DNA of 64,000 nt from CAYRJD01 sp965247395 (GCA_965247395.1 OZ252012.1:1860001-1924000); one strand, 5' to 3'. Positions 7,999 through 16,871 are shown, numbered from the stretch's first letter. Made by a program: numbers and translations. Notes: generated by a model from the sequence alone, not told the origin.

Positions 7999-8421
7999 AT
8001 GGGTGACGCAAATAGTGATCTGCCAGCGTTTGTGCCTAACACCAACTTAGAGACGCAACCATTCTGGGATGGAGCGTCCGAGGGCGTGCTGCGCTTGGTT
8101 CGCTGTGATGACTGTGGACGAGTGATTTGGTATCCACGCCAGCACTGTGACGGCTGTGGCTCAAGGTCTGTTACCTGGTTTGACGCCACCGGCAACGGCA
8201 GCGTTTACAGCTACACAGTTACTCATCGCATACCCGGCCGCTGGCAGGCTGCGGCTCCATTTGTCTTGGCTTATGTGGAGCTAGAAGAGGGACCGCGGGT
8301 GCTCACCAACATCGTTGGGTGCGATCCAACTCAGGTTGCAATTGGAATGCGTGTGAGCGCCGTGTTTGTGCCAACCGAGGGAGGCCCGCCTCTGCTTCGG
8401 TTCAAGCCGGACCAGGTTTAG
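7999..8421 (+). CDS. Zn-ribbon/OB-fold acyl-CoA-binding protein (DUF35 family)
   Basis: 140 residues: an N-terminal helix, a rubredoxin-like zinc ribbon with two Cys pairs (RCDDCG and HCDGCG, spaced by 11 residues) and a C-terminal OB-fold ending in VGMRVSAVF-like strands. DUF35 proteins accompany SCPx/thiolase-like and HMG-CoA-synthase-like enzymes and are thought to bind the CoA moiety. The gene lies 10 bases after the thiolase gene and is certainly its operon partner. The 40 bases after the stop hold imperfect CAGATTTAGCT repeats before the convergent prenyl synthase gene. Confidence 0.9.
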   Translation: MGDANSDLPAFVPNTNLETQPFWDGASEGVLRLVRCDDCGRVIWYPRQHCDGCGSRSVTWFDATGNGSVYSYTVTHRIPGRWQAAAPFVLAYVELEEGPRVLTNIVGCDPTQVAIGMRVSAVFVPTEGGPPLLRFKPDQV

Positions 8422-8462
8422 CTGACCCAGATTTAGCTAGCTCAGATTTAAGCCGACCTAGC

Positions 8463-9497
8463 TCAGGCCCGAACAATCGCCGGCAAGGTGTTGAGAAGGT
8501 TGGTTGCGGCTGATCGCATGCCCTCACTTGTTGGAGTGTCCGCCAACCCGTCCAGCGCTTCGTTGGCTTTGTGTATATAGGTCTCGGCGGTGTTGATCGA
8601 GGAATCAATCTCGTCGCTTGCCAGCACCAGCTTGTGCGCTTCAGCACGCTTGTCCTCGTCGAGTTGGCTATCGGTGGAGTCATCGCTGATGCCGCTCAAG
8701 ATATTGCGCAGTTCGCCCGCCCCACGGCCTTCTTTGGCAAGCATTCGAATCACCGGCAGCGTGTAAATGCCTTCGCGTAAATCGTTACCAACAGGCTTGC
8801 CAAGTTTGTCGCTGGTAGAGGCAAGGTCGAGCACGTCGTCAACGATCTGAAACGCCATTCCATAGTTGTGGCCAAACTTATTCAGCCGCTGCAACTGTTG
8901 CGCATCCGCATTAGCCACCATCCCGCCAATGCGGCATGCCGTGGCATAAAGCTCAGCGGTCTTGCCGCTAATGGCTTCCAGATATTGACCCTCGGTTCGG
9001 TCAACGTTGTAGATCAGTTGCAGCTCGCGCACCTGGCCCTCGCACAGCCTGCCGATGGTGGCTGCCAACAGGATTGCTACATCGGTTCCTAGCGAAGCTG
9101 CTAGTTCGGATGCCTTGGCCAGCAAGAAGTCTCCCGCCAAAATCGCTTTCAGGTTGCCCCATCTGTGGTTCACGGCTTCAATGCCTCGGCGGGTGTCGGC
9201 ATCGTCCATCACGTCATCGTGATAAAGCGACCCCAAATGGACTAGCTCTACGGCCACACCGCCGCAGATCATGTCTTCGCTGACAACGTCAGGGCTTGCC
9301 CCGTCCGCGCGTTCACTCAACGCCGCAGCAATCAAAAAAGCAGGCCGCAGTCGCTTACCGCCGGCTGGAATGAGATGTGATGTCATCTCAGTCAAAAACG
9401 GGTCGTTGGTGACGGTTGCCTGCTTCAGGCTTTGTTGCACCCGAGCCAAATCTGCGCTTGCAGCGGGGCGCGCTTGCAGCGGGCTAAGCGATGGCAC
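8463..9497 (-). CDS. polyprenyl diphosphate synthase (long-chain trans type)
   Basis: Condenses isopentenyl diphosphate with allylic diphosphates to make quinone side chains or similar long prenyl chains. Both Asp-rich motifs are intact: DDVMD at residues 94-98 (followed by DTRRG) and DDVLD at 220-224; GGKRLRP near residue 47 binds diphosphate. Chain length cannot be assigned with certainty; the family resemblance is to hepta- to nonaprenyl synthases. It uses the products of the MEP pathway, for which dxs, ispD and ispF are also present here. A 14-base direct repeat (GCGCTTGCAGCGGG) lies near the 5' end. GTG start with TAGCTT 7 bases upstream. Confidence 0.9.
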   Translation of the reverse strand: MPSLSPLQARPAASADLARVQQSLKQATVTNDPFLTEMTSHLIPAGGKRLRPAFLIAAALSERADGASPDVVSEDMICGGVAVELVHLGSLYHDDVMDDADTRRGIEAVNHRWGNLKAILAGDFLLAKASELAASLGTDVAILLAATIGRLCEGQVRELQLIYNVDRTEGQYLEAISGKTAELYATACRIGGMVANADAQQLQRLNKFGHNYGMAFQIVDDVLDLASTSDKLGKPVGNDLREGIYTLPVIRMLAKEGRGAGELRNILSGISDDSTDSQLDEDKRAEAHKLVLASDEIDSSINTAETYIHKANEALDGLADTPTSEGMRSAATNLLNTLPAIVRA

Positions 9498-9504
9498 GGG
9501 CTAC

Positions 9505-9510
9505 AAGCTA
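9505..9510 (-). promoter_or_regulatory. candidate -10 hexamer, prenyl synthase gene
   Basis: TAGCTT on the minus strand, 7 bases before GTG 9497. Confidence 0.45.
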
Positions 9511-9715
9511 AGCGGCAGCCGGACTGCTTTGGCAACCTGCCTGGCCGAGTCGGCTATTGCTATACCTCTTATCAGACCTCTAACTTGGCTCCATTGAGCC
9601 TCGTATTGGGCTTCCGCTGGGCAAAGCGCCAATTAGGTTGTGCCTTTATTAGTCATGTTGGGCCTGCCGATACACTCGGCGTTCCAAAGGAGCCTCGGCT
9701 CAAAAGGTAGAAAGC

Positions 9716-12253
9716 ATGTTTGAAAGGTTCACAGATAGGGCTCGTCGAGTAGTAGTGCTGGCGCAAGAAGAAGCGCGCCAGCTAAACCACAACTACATCG
9801 GCACCGAGCACATCCTGCTCGGCTTGATTCACGAAGGTGAGGGCGTGGCGTCACACGCTCTGGAATCGTTGGAAATCTCCCTAGAAGCTGTGCGTTCACA
9901 GGTGCAAGAAATCATCGGCAAGGGCGACCAGTCGCCCAGCGGACACATTCCATTTACCCCACGCGCCAAAAAAGTACTGGAGCTTTCGCTACGTGAAGCG
10001 CTGCAGCTCGGGCACAACTACATCGGCACCGAGCACGTCTTGCTCGGCATGCTGCGTGAGGGAGAGGGCGTTGCCGCTCAGGTGCTGGTAAAACTGGGAG
10101 CAGACCTACACAAGGTTCGCCAGCAGGTAATCCAGTTGTTGTCCGGCTACTCCTCGGGTTACACCTCTGGCACTTCGTCTTCGCGAGAGACAGCAGGAGC
10201 TGCTTCCGGTAGCGGCAGCGAGCAGAGTTCTCAAAGCGGTTCGGCGGTGCTGAACCAATACGGCCGCAACCTCACCCAAGACGCACGCGAAAAGAAGCTT
10301 GATCCGGTTATCGGTCGCCATCGTGAAACCGAGCGCATCATGCAGGTGCTCTCACGTCGCACAAAGAACAATCCGGTGTTAGTGGGCGCACCGGGAGTCG
10401 GCAAGACCGCCATCGTTGAAGGACTGGCGCAAAAAATCGTTTCCGGCGATATTCCAGAGATATTGGCTGACAAGCAGCTTTACACGCTTGATCTCGGTGC
10501 ACTGGTGGCTGGATCGCGCTACCGCGGCGACTTTGAAGAGCGCCTAAAGAAGGTGCTTAAAGAGATCCGCACCCGCGGTGACATCATCTTGTTCATAGAC
10601 GAGTTGCACACCCTTGTTGGTGCCGGTGCAGCAGAGGGAGCCATCGACGCAGCTTCAATCTTGAAGCCGATGCTGGCGCGCGGCGAGCTACAGACCATCG
10701 GTGCGACCACTCTTGAGGAGTACCGCAAGTACTTAGAAAAAGATGCCGCTTTGGAGCGCCGTTTTCAACCTGTGACAGTGGATGAGCCCACCTTGGCTCA
10801 CACCATTGAGATCCTGCGAGGCTTGCGAGACCGCTACGAGCAGCACCACAGAGTGACGATTACCGACCAGGCCGTGGTGGCTGCGGCCAACCTGGCCGAC
10901 CGTTACATAGCCGATCGGCACCTACCCGACAAGGCGATTGACCTTATTGATGAGGCGGGTTCGCGTCTGCGAATCAAACGCATGAGCACTCCGCCCGACT
11001 TCAAAGAAGTTGAGGCGCAGATCTCAGAGGTTGTTGAAAAGAAAACCAAAGCCATCGAAGATCAAGACTTTGAACTTGCCGGCGCTCTGCGCGACGAAGA
11101 AAAGGAGTTGCTTGATCACCGCTCAGAGTTGATGGCCACGGCCAAAGCCGAGGGCACAGACCTGTTTGACGAGGTAGACGAAGAGGCCATAGCCGAGGTG
11201 CTGTCCATTTGGACCGGTATCCCCGTTTACAAGCTCACCGAGGAAGAAACTCAGAAGCTGCTCAACATGGAGGACGAGCTGACAAAGCGCGTCGTTGGCC
11301 AGACCGACGCCATCCACGCGGTGAGCCAAGCCATTCGCCGCACCCGTGCCGGGTTGAAAGACCCGCGTCGGCCAGGCGGTTCGTTCATCTTCTTAGGTCC
11401 TTCTGGTGTTGGCAAGACCGAGCTAGCCAAGACGCTGGCTGAGTTCTTGTTTGGCGATGAGAAAGCCTTGATCAGCCTCGACATGTCTGAATACCAAGAA
11501 AAGCACACCGTTAGCCGCTTGATAGGAGCCCCGCCGGGCTACGTGGGCTTTGACGAAGGTGGCCAGTTGACCGAGGCAGTCAGGCGCAAGCCGTTTTCGG
11601 TTGTGCTGTTTGATGAGGTCGAAAAGGCGCACCCTGACGTGTTCAACACGTTGCTGCAAATCCTTGAAGAAGGGCGCTTGACGGACGCGCAAGGCCGCAC
11701 GGTCGATTTTCGAAACACCGTATTGATTATGACTTCAAACCTTGGCACCGCTGATCTGCGTAAGGCGCAGGTGGGTTTCGCTGCCGCCGACGATGTAGCT
11801 AGCTACGAGCGGATGAAAGAAAAGGTCAACGACGCTCTTAAGCGCCACTTCCGACCGGAGTTCTTGAATCGCATCGACGACACGATCGTGTTCCACGAGT
11901 TGAGTCGCGAAGAGGTTTGCAGCATCGTGGATTTGATGATTAAGCGCACTAGCGACCAGATGCTTGCCCAAGGGCTAGGCCTGGAACTGACCGACGCGGC
12001 CAAGGACTGGCTGGCCAATGAGGGCTACCAACCCGAGCTAGGTGCCAGGCCGCTGCGTCGCGCGATTCAGCACCATGTTGAAGACACCTTGTCTGAGAAA
12101 ATTCTCTACAAGGAGTTCAAGGCTGGCCAAATCGTCATTGTTGATGTTGATCCCGAAGCCAACGACGGTAAAGGTGAGGTCGTGTTCAGCTCAATTGATG
12201 GGTTCGACCCTGCCGAAGCGTCCACCGAGCTTGAGGAAATCTCCGCCGAATAG
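9716..12253 (+). CDS. clpC: ClpC, AAA+ unfoldase of the Clp protease
   Basis: ATP-dependent chaperone that feeds substrates to ClpP. Domain order: two N-terminal Clp repeats (residues 1-150, each with YIGTEHILLGL or YIGTEHVLLGM), a Ser/Gly-rich linker (about 150-185), AAA module 1 with Walker A GAPGVGKT at 224-231, a UVR/middle segment (EDQDFELAGALRDEEKELLD, near 445-465) and AAA module 2 with Walker A GPSGVGKT at 561-568, then the D2-small domain. Length 845 is standard. ATG preceded by AAAAGG 9-10 bases upstream. The 218 bases upstream, shared with the divergent prenyl synthase, hold no gene; I see no ClgR-type operator that I can defend. Confidence 0.97.
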   Translation: MFERFTDRARRVVVLAQEEARQLNHNYIGTEHILLGLIHEGEGVASHALESLEISLEAVRSQVQEIIGKGDQSPSGHIPFTPRAKKVLELSLREALQLGHNYIGTEHVLLGMLREGEGVAAQVLVKLGADLHKVRQQVIQLLSGYSSGYTSGTSSSRETAGAASGSGSEQSSQSGSAVLNQYGRNLTQDAREKKLDPVIGRHRETERIMQVLSRRTKNNPVLVGAPGVGKTAIVEGLAQKIVSGDIPEILADKQLYTLDLGALVAGSRYRGDFEERLKKVLKEIRTRGDIILFIDELHTLVGAGAAEGAIDAASILKPMLARGELQTIGATTLEEYRKYLEKDAALERRFQPVTVDEPTLAHTIEILRGLRDRYEQHHRVTITDQAVVAAANLADRYIADRHLPDKAIDLIDEAGSRLRIKRMSTPPDFKEVEAQISEVVEKKTKAIEDQDFELAGALRDEEKELLDHRSELMATAKAEGTDLFDEVDEEAIAEVLSIWTGIPVYKLTEEETQKLLNMEDELTKRVVGQTDAIHAVSQAIRRTRAGLKDPRRPGGSFIFLGPSGVGKTELAKTLAEFLFGDEKALISLDMSEYQEKHTVSRLIGAPPGYVGFDEGGQLTEAVRRKPFSVVLFDEVEKAHPDVFNTLLQILEEGRLTDAQGRTVDFRNTVLIMTSNLGTADLRKAQVGFAAADDVASYERMKEKVNDALKRHFRPEFLNRIDDTIVFHELSREEVCSIVDLMIKRTSDQMLAQGLGLELTDAAKDWLANEGYQPELGARPLRRAIQHHVEDTLSEKILYKEFKAGQIVIVDVDPEANDGKGEVVFSSIDGFDPAEASTELEEISAE

Positions 12254-12286
12254 AGTCCTAGCTGCCAAGGTTTATTTCGCTGCGGA

Positions 12287-12310
12287 GCCCGCGTGCTGAT
12301 GTACGTGGGC
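12287..12310 (+). terminator. possible clpC terminator hairpin
   Basis: Stem GCCCGCGT / ACGTGGGC (one G-U pair) with an 8-base loop, 34 bases after the clpC stop. No T-tract follows, so factor-independent termination is uncertain. Confidence 0.3.
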
Positions 12311-12324
12311 CCGGATCGTGTCCA

Positions 12325-12330
12325 TAGCGT
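12325..12330 (+). promoter_or_regulatory. candidate -10 hexamer, LppM-like gene
   Basis: TAGCGT, 6 bases before the GTG start at 12337. Confidence 0.45.
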
Positions 12331-12336
12331 TTAGCG

Positions 12337-13218
12337 GTGCGATTGCGAACGGCAGCAGTTCTGTTTCTGTCAGTAATTCTTGTTGCTGCATGCCGCGCTG
12401 AAATCGTGGTTGATATCGATATCGACCAGACCGAAGGGGGACTAGTAACCGTCTCGGTGGTTGTCGACGACGAGGTGTTGGACTGGGCGCCCGATTGGGC
12501 GGAGCAAGTCGAAACATCTGATCTTGTAGCGGCTGGCTGGGAAGTAGAAATTTCGGCTGCCGGTGAGATGTTGAGCGTTCAAAAACCGTTCGACTCACCT
12601 GACCAGTTGGTGGCCTTGCTCTCTGATATCGACGGTCTGGGCGGCATAGGTGAGGGCATAGATAAAGGCATAGGTAAGTCAGATGAGCCTGCCGGTTCAA
12701 CCGGTTCGGTCGGCTTGTTTGGCGATCCTGAATTGCTGGTGGAATACGAGGGAGCCGTCAGCCGCTATTCGCTTTCGTTGCTGATAAACCTGGAGCACGA
12801 CGTAGCCGATCTGATCGACCCAGGTATTGCAGATTTGTTTGGCGGCAACCTGTTTGGAGTACCGACCGAAGAGCTTGAAAAGCGAGCGGGCAAGGATCTA
12901 AATGAGACGGTGGGTTTGGTGGTGCGGGCGAGCTTTCCGCAAGGTTCGATTCGGCTGCCTGAAACTGGAGCGTTTGCACTGAACGAGGGTGGCACCCGGC
13001 AACTGCAGCTGACCGGTGAGTTTGAAGATTCCGTGCTGGCTGAGGTGATCAAATCTGCCGAGCAGGCTCGCAGTGAAGTCACGCAGCAAACTGTGTTGTC
13101 GGTGTTGGTGTGGTTAGCGCTGATCTCAGCGGCTGTTGTAGGCGTGTATCTATACGTCCAGGCAGTTCGCCGCCGCCGTAAGCTCGCTGATGAGCTGCCC
13201 AACAAGATTTGGACATAG
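12337..13218 (+). CDS. LppM-like membrane lipoprotein
   Basis: Signal peptide with lipobox (VILVAAC, Cys at residue 19), then an extracytoplasmic domain of about 230 residues that begins EIVVDIDIDQTEGGLVTVSVVV, the typical start of LppM (DUF3153) proteins, and a C-terminal membrane helix (about residues 255-275) followed by basic RRRRK. Mycobacterial LppM binds phosphatidylinositol mannosides; such binding is only inference here. A short repeat codes GIGEGIDKGIGK near residue 107. It precedes ispD. Confidence 0.75.
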   Translation: MRLRTAAVLFLSVILVAACRAEIVVDIDIDQTEGGLVTVSVVVDDEVLDWAPDWAEQVETSDLVAAGWEVEISAAGEMLSVQKPFDSPDQLVALLSDIDGLGGIGEGIDKGIGKSDEPAGSTGSVGLFGDPELLVEYEGAVSRYSLSLLINLEHDVADLIDPGIADLFGGNLFGVPTEELEKRAGKDLNETVGLVVRASFPQGSIRLPETGAFALNEGGTRQLQLTGEFEDSVLAEVIKSAEQARSEVTQQTVLSVLVWLALISAAVVGVYLYVQAVRRRRKLADELPNKIWT

Positions 13219-13262
13219 CGGGTTCGCAAGGTAGTGGCGCGGGCTGCTGGCAGACTGAAGAG

Positions 13263-14186
13263 GTGAGTGCAGGTACTGACAGAAGTACCGGTGCAACGTC
13301 GCGCGCTGTGTCCTCCACCACATCCTCTACAGCGCCTCCCGCTATGCCCTCCACCGCTACGTCTCCCACCATGTCTTCTACCACTACGTATTCCACCACG
13401 TCTGCCGCCGTGCCCATCACCGAATCGCTCGGCATGTCACTCACAGCCGTAGGAGCAATCGTGGTAGCCGGAGGCACCGGTGAGCGTTTCGGCGGCCTAA
13501 AGCAGTTAGCCGAAATTGGCGGACAGACCGCAATTGAGTGGAGCGCTAAAACTGCGGCGAGCACTTGCCAGCAGGTTGTTGTGGTGCTACCACCCGCTGC
13601 GCTCAAGGCGAACAACACAGATGAACCATCAGATGATCCCTCATCTGGCACGCTGCGAACACTCAGTGAGATTGGCGCAACCGTCGTAGCGGGGGGCGCC
13701 ACAAGGCTCGATTCGGTAAGGGCAGGCCTGTCAGAGTTGCGTGAAGAGGTTGAGGTGGTCGCGGTGCATGATGCAGTTAGACCCGGTGCAACCAAGGCAA
13801 TGTTTGAAGCTGTAATCGGGGCGGTTCTTGCGGGTGCAGATGCAGCCGTACCGATGTTGCCCGTCTTCGACACGCTGAAGCGCATCAAACCCGTTAGATC
13901 GGATAGTGAATCAAGCGCCGTGCTTGAGACTGTTGATCGAAATCAGTTCGCACTTGCGCAAACACCGCAGGCGTTTAAGCGAGCGTTACTAGCAGAGGCG
14001 TATGAAGCGGTTGCTAAGTCTCCCGAAGCATGCACCTTTACCGATGATGCCTCGTTGGTGGAAGCCCAAGGGGGCGAGGTGTTGGTAGTAGCGGGAGATC
14101 CTGCTGCGCACAAGATCACCACGCCAGTGGACTTAGACGTGGTAACGGCGCTGATGGGCTTAGCAGGTTCAGTGCCAAATGCCTGA
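13263..14186 (+). CDS. ispD: 2-C-methyl-D-erythritol 4-phosphate cytidylyltransferase IspD
   Basis: Third step of the MEP isoprenoid pathway, making CDP-methylerythritol. The catalytic domain starts at the ATG 13434 with AVGAIVVAGGTGERFGGLKQL (nucleotide-binding loop), has VAVHDAVRPG in the middle and FTDDASLVEAQGGEVLVVAGD near the end. Upstream of it the frame stays open for 57 codons of Ser/Thr/Pro-rich, repeat-like sequence (SSTTSSTAPPAMPSTATSP). Whether translation begins at GTG 13263 or at ATG 13434 cannot be settled; neither has a good ribosome site. The stop overlaps ispF by 8 bases. In mycobacteria carD precedes ispD; here the LppM-like gene does. Confidence 0.88.
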   Translation: MSAGTDRSTGATSRAVSSTTSSTAPPAMPSTATSPTMSSTTTYSTTSAAVPITESLGMSLTAVGAIVVAGGTGERFGGLKQLAEIGGQTAIEWSAKTAASTCQQVVVVLPPAALKANNTDEPSDDPSSGTLRTLSEIGATVVAGGATRLDSVRAGLSELREEVEVVAVHDAVRPGATKAMFEAVIGAVLAGADAAVPMLPVFDTLKRIKPVRSDSESSAVLETVDRNQFALAQTPQAFKRALLAEAYEAVAKSPEACTFTDDASLVEAQGGEVLVVAGDPAAHKITTPVDLDVVTALMGLAGSVPNA

Positions 14187-14724
14187 AGTCGCTGAAATAG
14201 TTGCGAGCGACCTGCGCATCGGCCACGGTTATGACGCGCACCGTCGGCTTTGCGAAACGGATCCTGGCGCCGCCAGTAATGCGAACCGCTGCCTGGTGTT
14301 GGGTGGGGTCGAGTTTGCAGATGAGGCGCCGCTAGTTGGCCATAGCGATGCGGACGTTGTTTGCCATGCCGTTATTGATGCGCTGCTTAATGCGGCCGGC
14401 TTGGGAGATATCGGCGAGATGTTCCCTGACTCAGACCCAGCTTTTGCTGGTGCCAGTGGGCTGGATTTACTAAGACGATCTGTCGAGACGGCTGCTGCGG
14501 AAGGCTGGAGCCTTGTCAACGCAGACTGCACGGTGGTGACTGACCGACCGATGATTGCACCACACAAGCCTCAGATGCAGAAACTGCTAAGTGAGGCTGC
14601 TGATGGTCAAGTGACGGTCAGCGGCAAGCGAACCGAAGGAATGGGCGCGTTTGGCAGAGGTGAAGGGGTGGTGGCGTTTGCCGTCGCCCTACTAGTTCGC
14701 AAATCTGCAGCGAGAGGGCAGTAA
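14179..14724 (+). CDS. ispF: 2-C-methyl-D-erythritol 2,4-cyclodiphosphate synthase IspF
   Basis: Cyclises CDP-ME-2-phosphate, fifth step of the MEP pathway. The zinc-binding GHGYDAHR (D19, H21) and the third ligand in LVGHSDADV (H56) are present, as is the signature of the family SGKRTEGMGAFGRGEG near the C-terminus. 181 residues, slightly longer than the usual 160 because of a 10-residue N-terminal addition and an insert after the first motif. Coupled to ispD by an 8-base overlap and followed 2 bases later by rlmB; cysS, which commonly intervenes in actinobacteria, is absent here. Confidence 0.95.
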   Translation: MPEVAEIVASDLRIGHGYDAHRRLCETDPGAASNANRCLVLGGVEFADEAPLVGHSDADVVCHAVIDALLNAAGLGDIGEMFPDSDPAFAGASGLDLLRRSVETAAAEGWSLVNADCTVVTDRPMIAPHKPQMQKLLSEAADGQVTVSGKRTEGMGAFGRGEGVVAFAVALLVRKSAARGQ

Positions 14725-14726
14725 CG

Positions 14727-16757
14727 ATGAGTGACCAAGATTCAGGTGAGAAAGACTCAGAGGATCGCTCAGGGCCAAGCGACTCAGGGGATAAGGGCGG
14801 ACGACCTGACGAATCCGGCGGGCGATCTGAAGGTAGGCCTGATAGGCGCGACAGTGATAACCGAGAGCGCCGTGGCAGCTATGGCGGCGGCCGTGATGGC
14901 GGTGAGCGTCGTGGTGGTTATGGGGGCGCCAAGGGTCGTGATGGTGGTGAGCGTCGCGGCGGCCGTGATGGCGGTGAACGTCGTGGTGGTTATGGGGGCG
15001 CCAAGGGTCGTGATGGAGATGACCGACGTAGTGGTGGCCGTGATGGTGGTGAGCGTCGCGGTGGCCGGGATGGTGGCGATAGGCGCGGCGGTTATGGCGG
15101 TGGCCGTGATGGTGGTGGTTACCGAGGCGGCAGAGACGGTGGTGAGCGTCGCGGCAGCTATGGCGGTGAGCGTCGCGGAGATGACCGACGTGGTGGCCGT
15201 GATGGTGGTGAGCGTCGCGGCAGCTATGACGCCAGGGGTCGTGATGGTGGTTACCGGGATGGCGGTGGTCGTGATGGTGGTGAGCGTCGCGGCAGCTATG
15301 GCGGTGAACGCCGTGGTGGTCGTGATGGTGGCGATAGGCGTGGTGGTTATGGCGGTGGTGGTCGTGATGGTGGTGGTGAGCGTCGCGGCAGCTATGGCGG
15401 TGGTCGTGATGGTGGTGGTTACCGAGGCGGCAGAGACGGTGGTGAGCGTCGCGGTGGTTATGGGGGCGCCAGGGGTCGTGATGGAGATGACCGACGTGGC
15501 GGTGGCGACAGGCGTGGTGGTTATGGCGGCGGCCGTGATGGTGGCGATAGGCGCGGCGGTTATGGTGGCGATAGGCGTGGTGGTTATGGCGGCGGTGAAC
15601 GCCGTGGTGGTTATGGCGGTGGTGAACGCCGTGGTGGTTATGGCGGTGGTGGTCGTGATGGTGGCGATAGGCGCGGCGGTTATGGCGGTGGTGGTCGTGA
15701 TGGCGGTGAACGCCGAGGCGGCAGAGACGGTGGTGGTCGTGATGGTGGTGAACGCCGAGGCGGCAGAGACGGTGGTGGTCGTGATGGTGGTGGTTATGGC
15801 GGCGGCCGTGATGGTGGCGACAGGCGTGGTGGCTATGGCGGCGGCCGTGACGGCTTCAGAGAAAGCCGAGATCACGACAACGACAGCTTTGACCACTCCC
15901 GAAAGCGTCGTGGCCCCAGTCCAGGCGCTGCGCCACGCGGTCCTGACGATTTAGGTGGCGATCAAATCGAAGGTCGTCAAGCCGTTCGTGAGGCTCTCAT
16001 AGCCGGTCGTCGCACGATCAAAGAGATCTACCTAGCACCGCTGGCAGACAGCTCAGGCTCCTCAGGTTCTCCTGGAGGTGCAACCGAGGCCGCAGTTTCC
16101 GATGCGCTGGCCGAAATAGCCGACCTCGCCGCTGAACGCCGTATTCGTTTCGACAAAGTCAGTAGAGGGCGCTTGGAGTCAATTGCGCGCACCGAATCTC
16201 CGCAAGGCGTTGTTGCTCTGGCCGACCCGATCGTGCCCACTGCTCTGGATGAATTAGTCAAACCAGTAGATGGTCAACAACCGTTGTTGGTCATTGCTGA
16301 TGGTGTGACCGACCCAGGCAACCTGGGTGCAATTCTTAGAACGGCCGAAGTCGCAGGTGCAACCGGCGTGATTCTGACTCGCCATCGTGCGGTACGGCTC
16401 ACCCCGACAGCGGTCAAGGCATCCGCAGGTGCAGTGGAATACCTCCGAATCGCTCTTGTCGGCGGTCTGCCAGCAGCCCTAGCCCAGCTAACGATGGCAG
16501 GTGTGTGGATATTAGGACTGGACACCAACGCACCGCAAGACATCTCCACAGTTGACATGGGGACAGAAGCTGCAGCACTTGTGGTGGGATCCGAAGGTAA
16601 GGGCTTGTCATCGCTCGTGCGACAGCGCTGCGACCTGCTCGTGTCTATCGCAAAGCATGGAAAGATTGATTCACTAAACGTCTCGGCAGCTACCGCGGTA
16701 GCGCTCTATGAGATGGTTCGCGCACGCACGCGTCCCGCGACACCAAGTCTCCCCTGA
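14727..16757 (+). CDS. rlmB: 23S rRNA 2'-O-methyltransferase RlmB/TrmH family with RGG-repeat extension
   Basis: The C-terminal about 265 residues (from residue 410, DQIEGRQAVREAL) form a typical RlmB: substrate-binding domain then a SPOUT domain with NLGAILRTAEVAGATGVIL (motif 1), VGSEGKGLSSLV (motif 2) and KIDSLNVSAATAVALYE (motif 3). It should methylate the ribose of a 23S rRNA guanosine. In front of this lie about 40 acidic/polar residues, then about 330 residues made almost only of Arg, Gly, Asp, Glu and Tyr in units such as RDGGERRGGYGG, then a short linker with RKRRGPSPG. The repeat resembles eukaryotic RGG/RG RNA-binding regions and probably binds RNA and stays disordered. The whole frame is open without a break from ATG 14727. 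A tRNA gene follows. Confidence 0.92.
   Translation: MSDQDSGEKDSEDRSGPSDSGDKGGRPDESGGRSEGRPDRRDSDNRERRGSYGGGRDGGERRGGYGGAKGRDGGERRGGRDGGERRGGYGGAKGRDGDDRRSGGRDGGERRGGRDGGDRRGGYGGGRDGGGYRGGRDGGERRGSYGGERRGDDRRGGRDGGERRGSYDARGRDGGYRDGGGRDGGERRGSYGGERRGGRDGGDRRGGYGGGGRDGGGERRGSYGGGRDGGGYRGGRDGGERRGGYGGARGRDGDDRRGGGDRRGGYGGGRDGGDRRGGYGGDRRGGYGGGERRGGYGGGERRGGYGGGGRDGGDRRGGYGGGGRDGGERRGGRDGGGRDGGERRGGRDGGGRDGGGYGGGRDGGDRRGGYGGGRDGFRESRDHDNDSFDHSRKRRGPSPGAAPRGPDDLGGDQIEGRQAVREALIAGRRTIKEIYLAPLADSSGSSGSPGGATEAAVSDALAEIADLAAERRIRFDKVSRGRLESIARTESPQGVVALADPIVPTALDELVKPVDGQQPLLVIADGVTDPGNLGAILRTAEVAGATGVILTRHRAVRLTPTAVKASAGAVEYLRIALVGGLPAALAQLTMAGVWILGLDTNAPQDISTVDMGTEAAALVVGSEGKGLSSLVRQRCDLLVSIAKHGKIDSLNVSAATAVALYEMVRARTRPATPSLP
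14862..15855 (+). repeat. RGG-coding tandem repeat inside rlmB
   Basis: About 1 kb of imperfect tandem units around CGTGATGGTGGTGAGCGTCG and GGTTATGGCGGT. The units vary by synonymous and short indel changes that preserve the frame. Two other frames (one on each strand) also stay open throughout, a by-product of the repeat. Confidence 0.95.
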
Positions 16758-16798
16758 GCGTTCTACCCTGGGGATGAATGTTGAGTCGTCACCACTAC

Positions 16799-16871
16799 GC
16801 CCGAGTAGCTCAATGGCCAGAGCACCGCTCTTGTAAAGCGGGGGTTGAGGGTTCGACTCCCTCCTCGGGCT
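16799..16871 (+). tRNA. tRNA-Thr (anticodon UGU)
   Basis: Acceptor arms GCCCGAG and CTCGGGC pair perfectly; D arm GCTC/GAGC; anticodon stem CCGCT/AGCGG enclosing CTTGTAA, anticodon TGT; TpsiC arm AGGGTTCGACTCCCT. Discriminator T; CCA is not encoded. The position after rlmB is shared with other actinobacteria. Confidence 0.97.

Noticed and set aside
9498..9715. Small gene or ClgR operator in the prenyl-synthase/clpC divergent region
   Set aside because: Open frames there on the plus strand have no codon bias or ribosome site, and no palindrome close enough to the ClgR consensus was found.
14862..15855. CRISPR array or satellite-like locus
   Set aside because: The repeats are direct and coding without unique spacers; no cas genes are seen. 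The same applies to 61091-61159.
14731..15954. A 407-codon Val/Met/Ala-rich open frame on the plus strand and a 370-codon Thr/Ala/Ile-rich one on the minus strand (14784-15896)
   Set aside because: Both are by-products of the RGG-coding repeat; they have no domain, no ribosome site and composition typical of shifted repeats. The frame ending in the methyltransferase is the real one.
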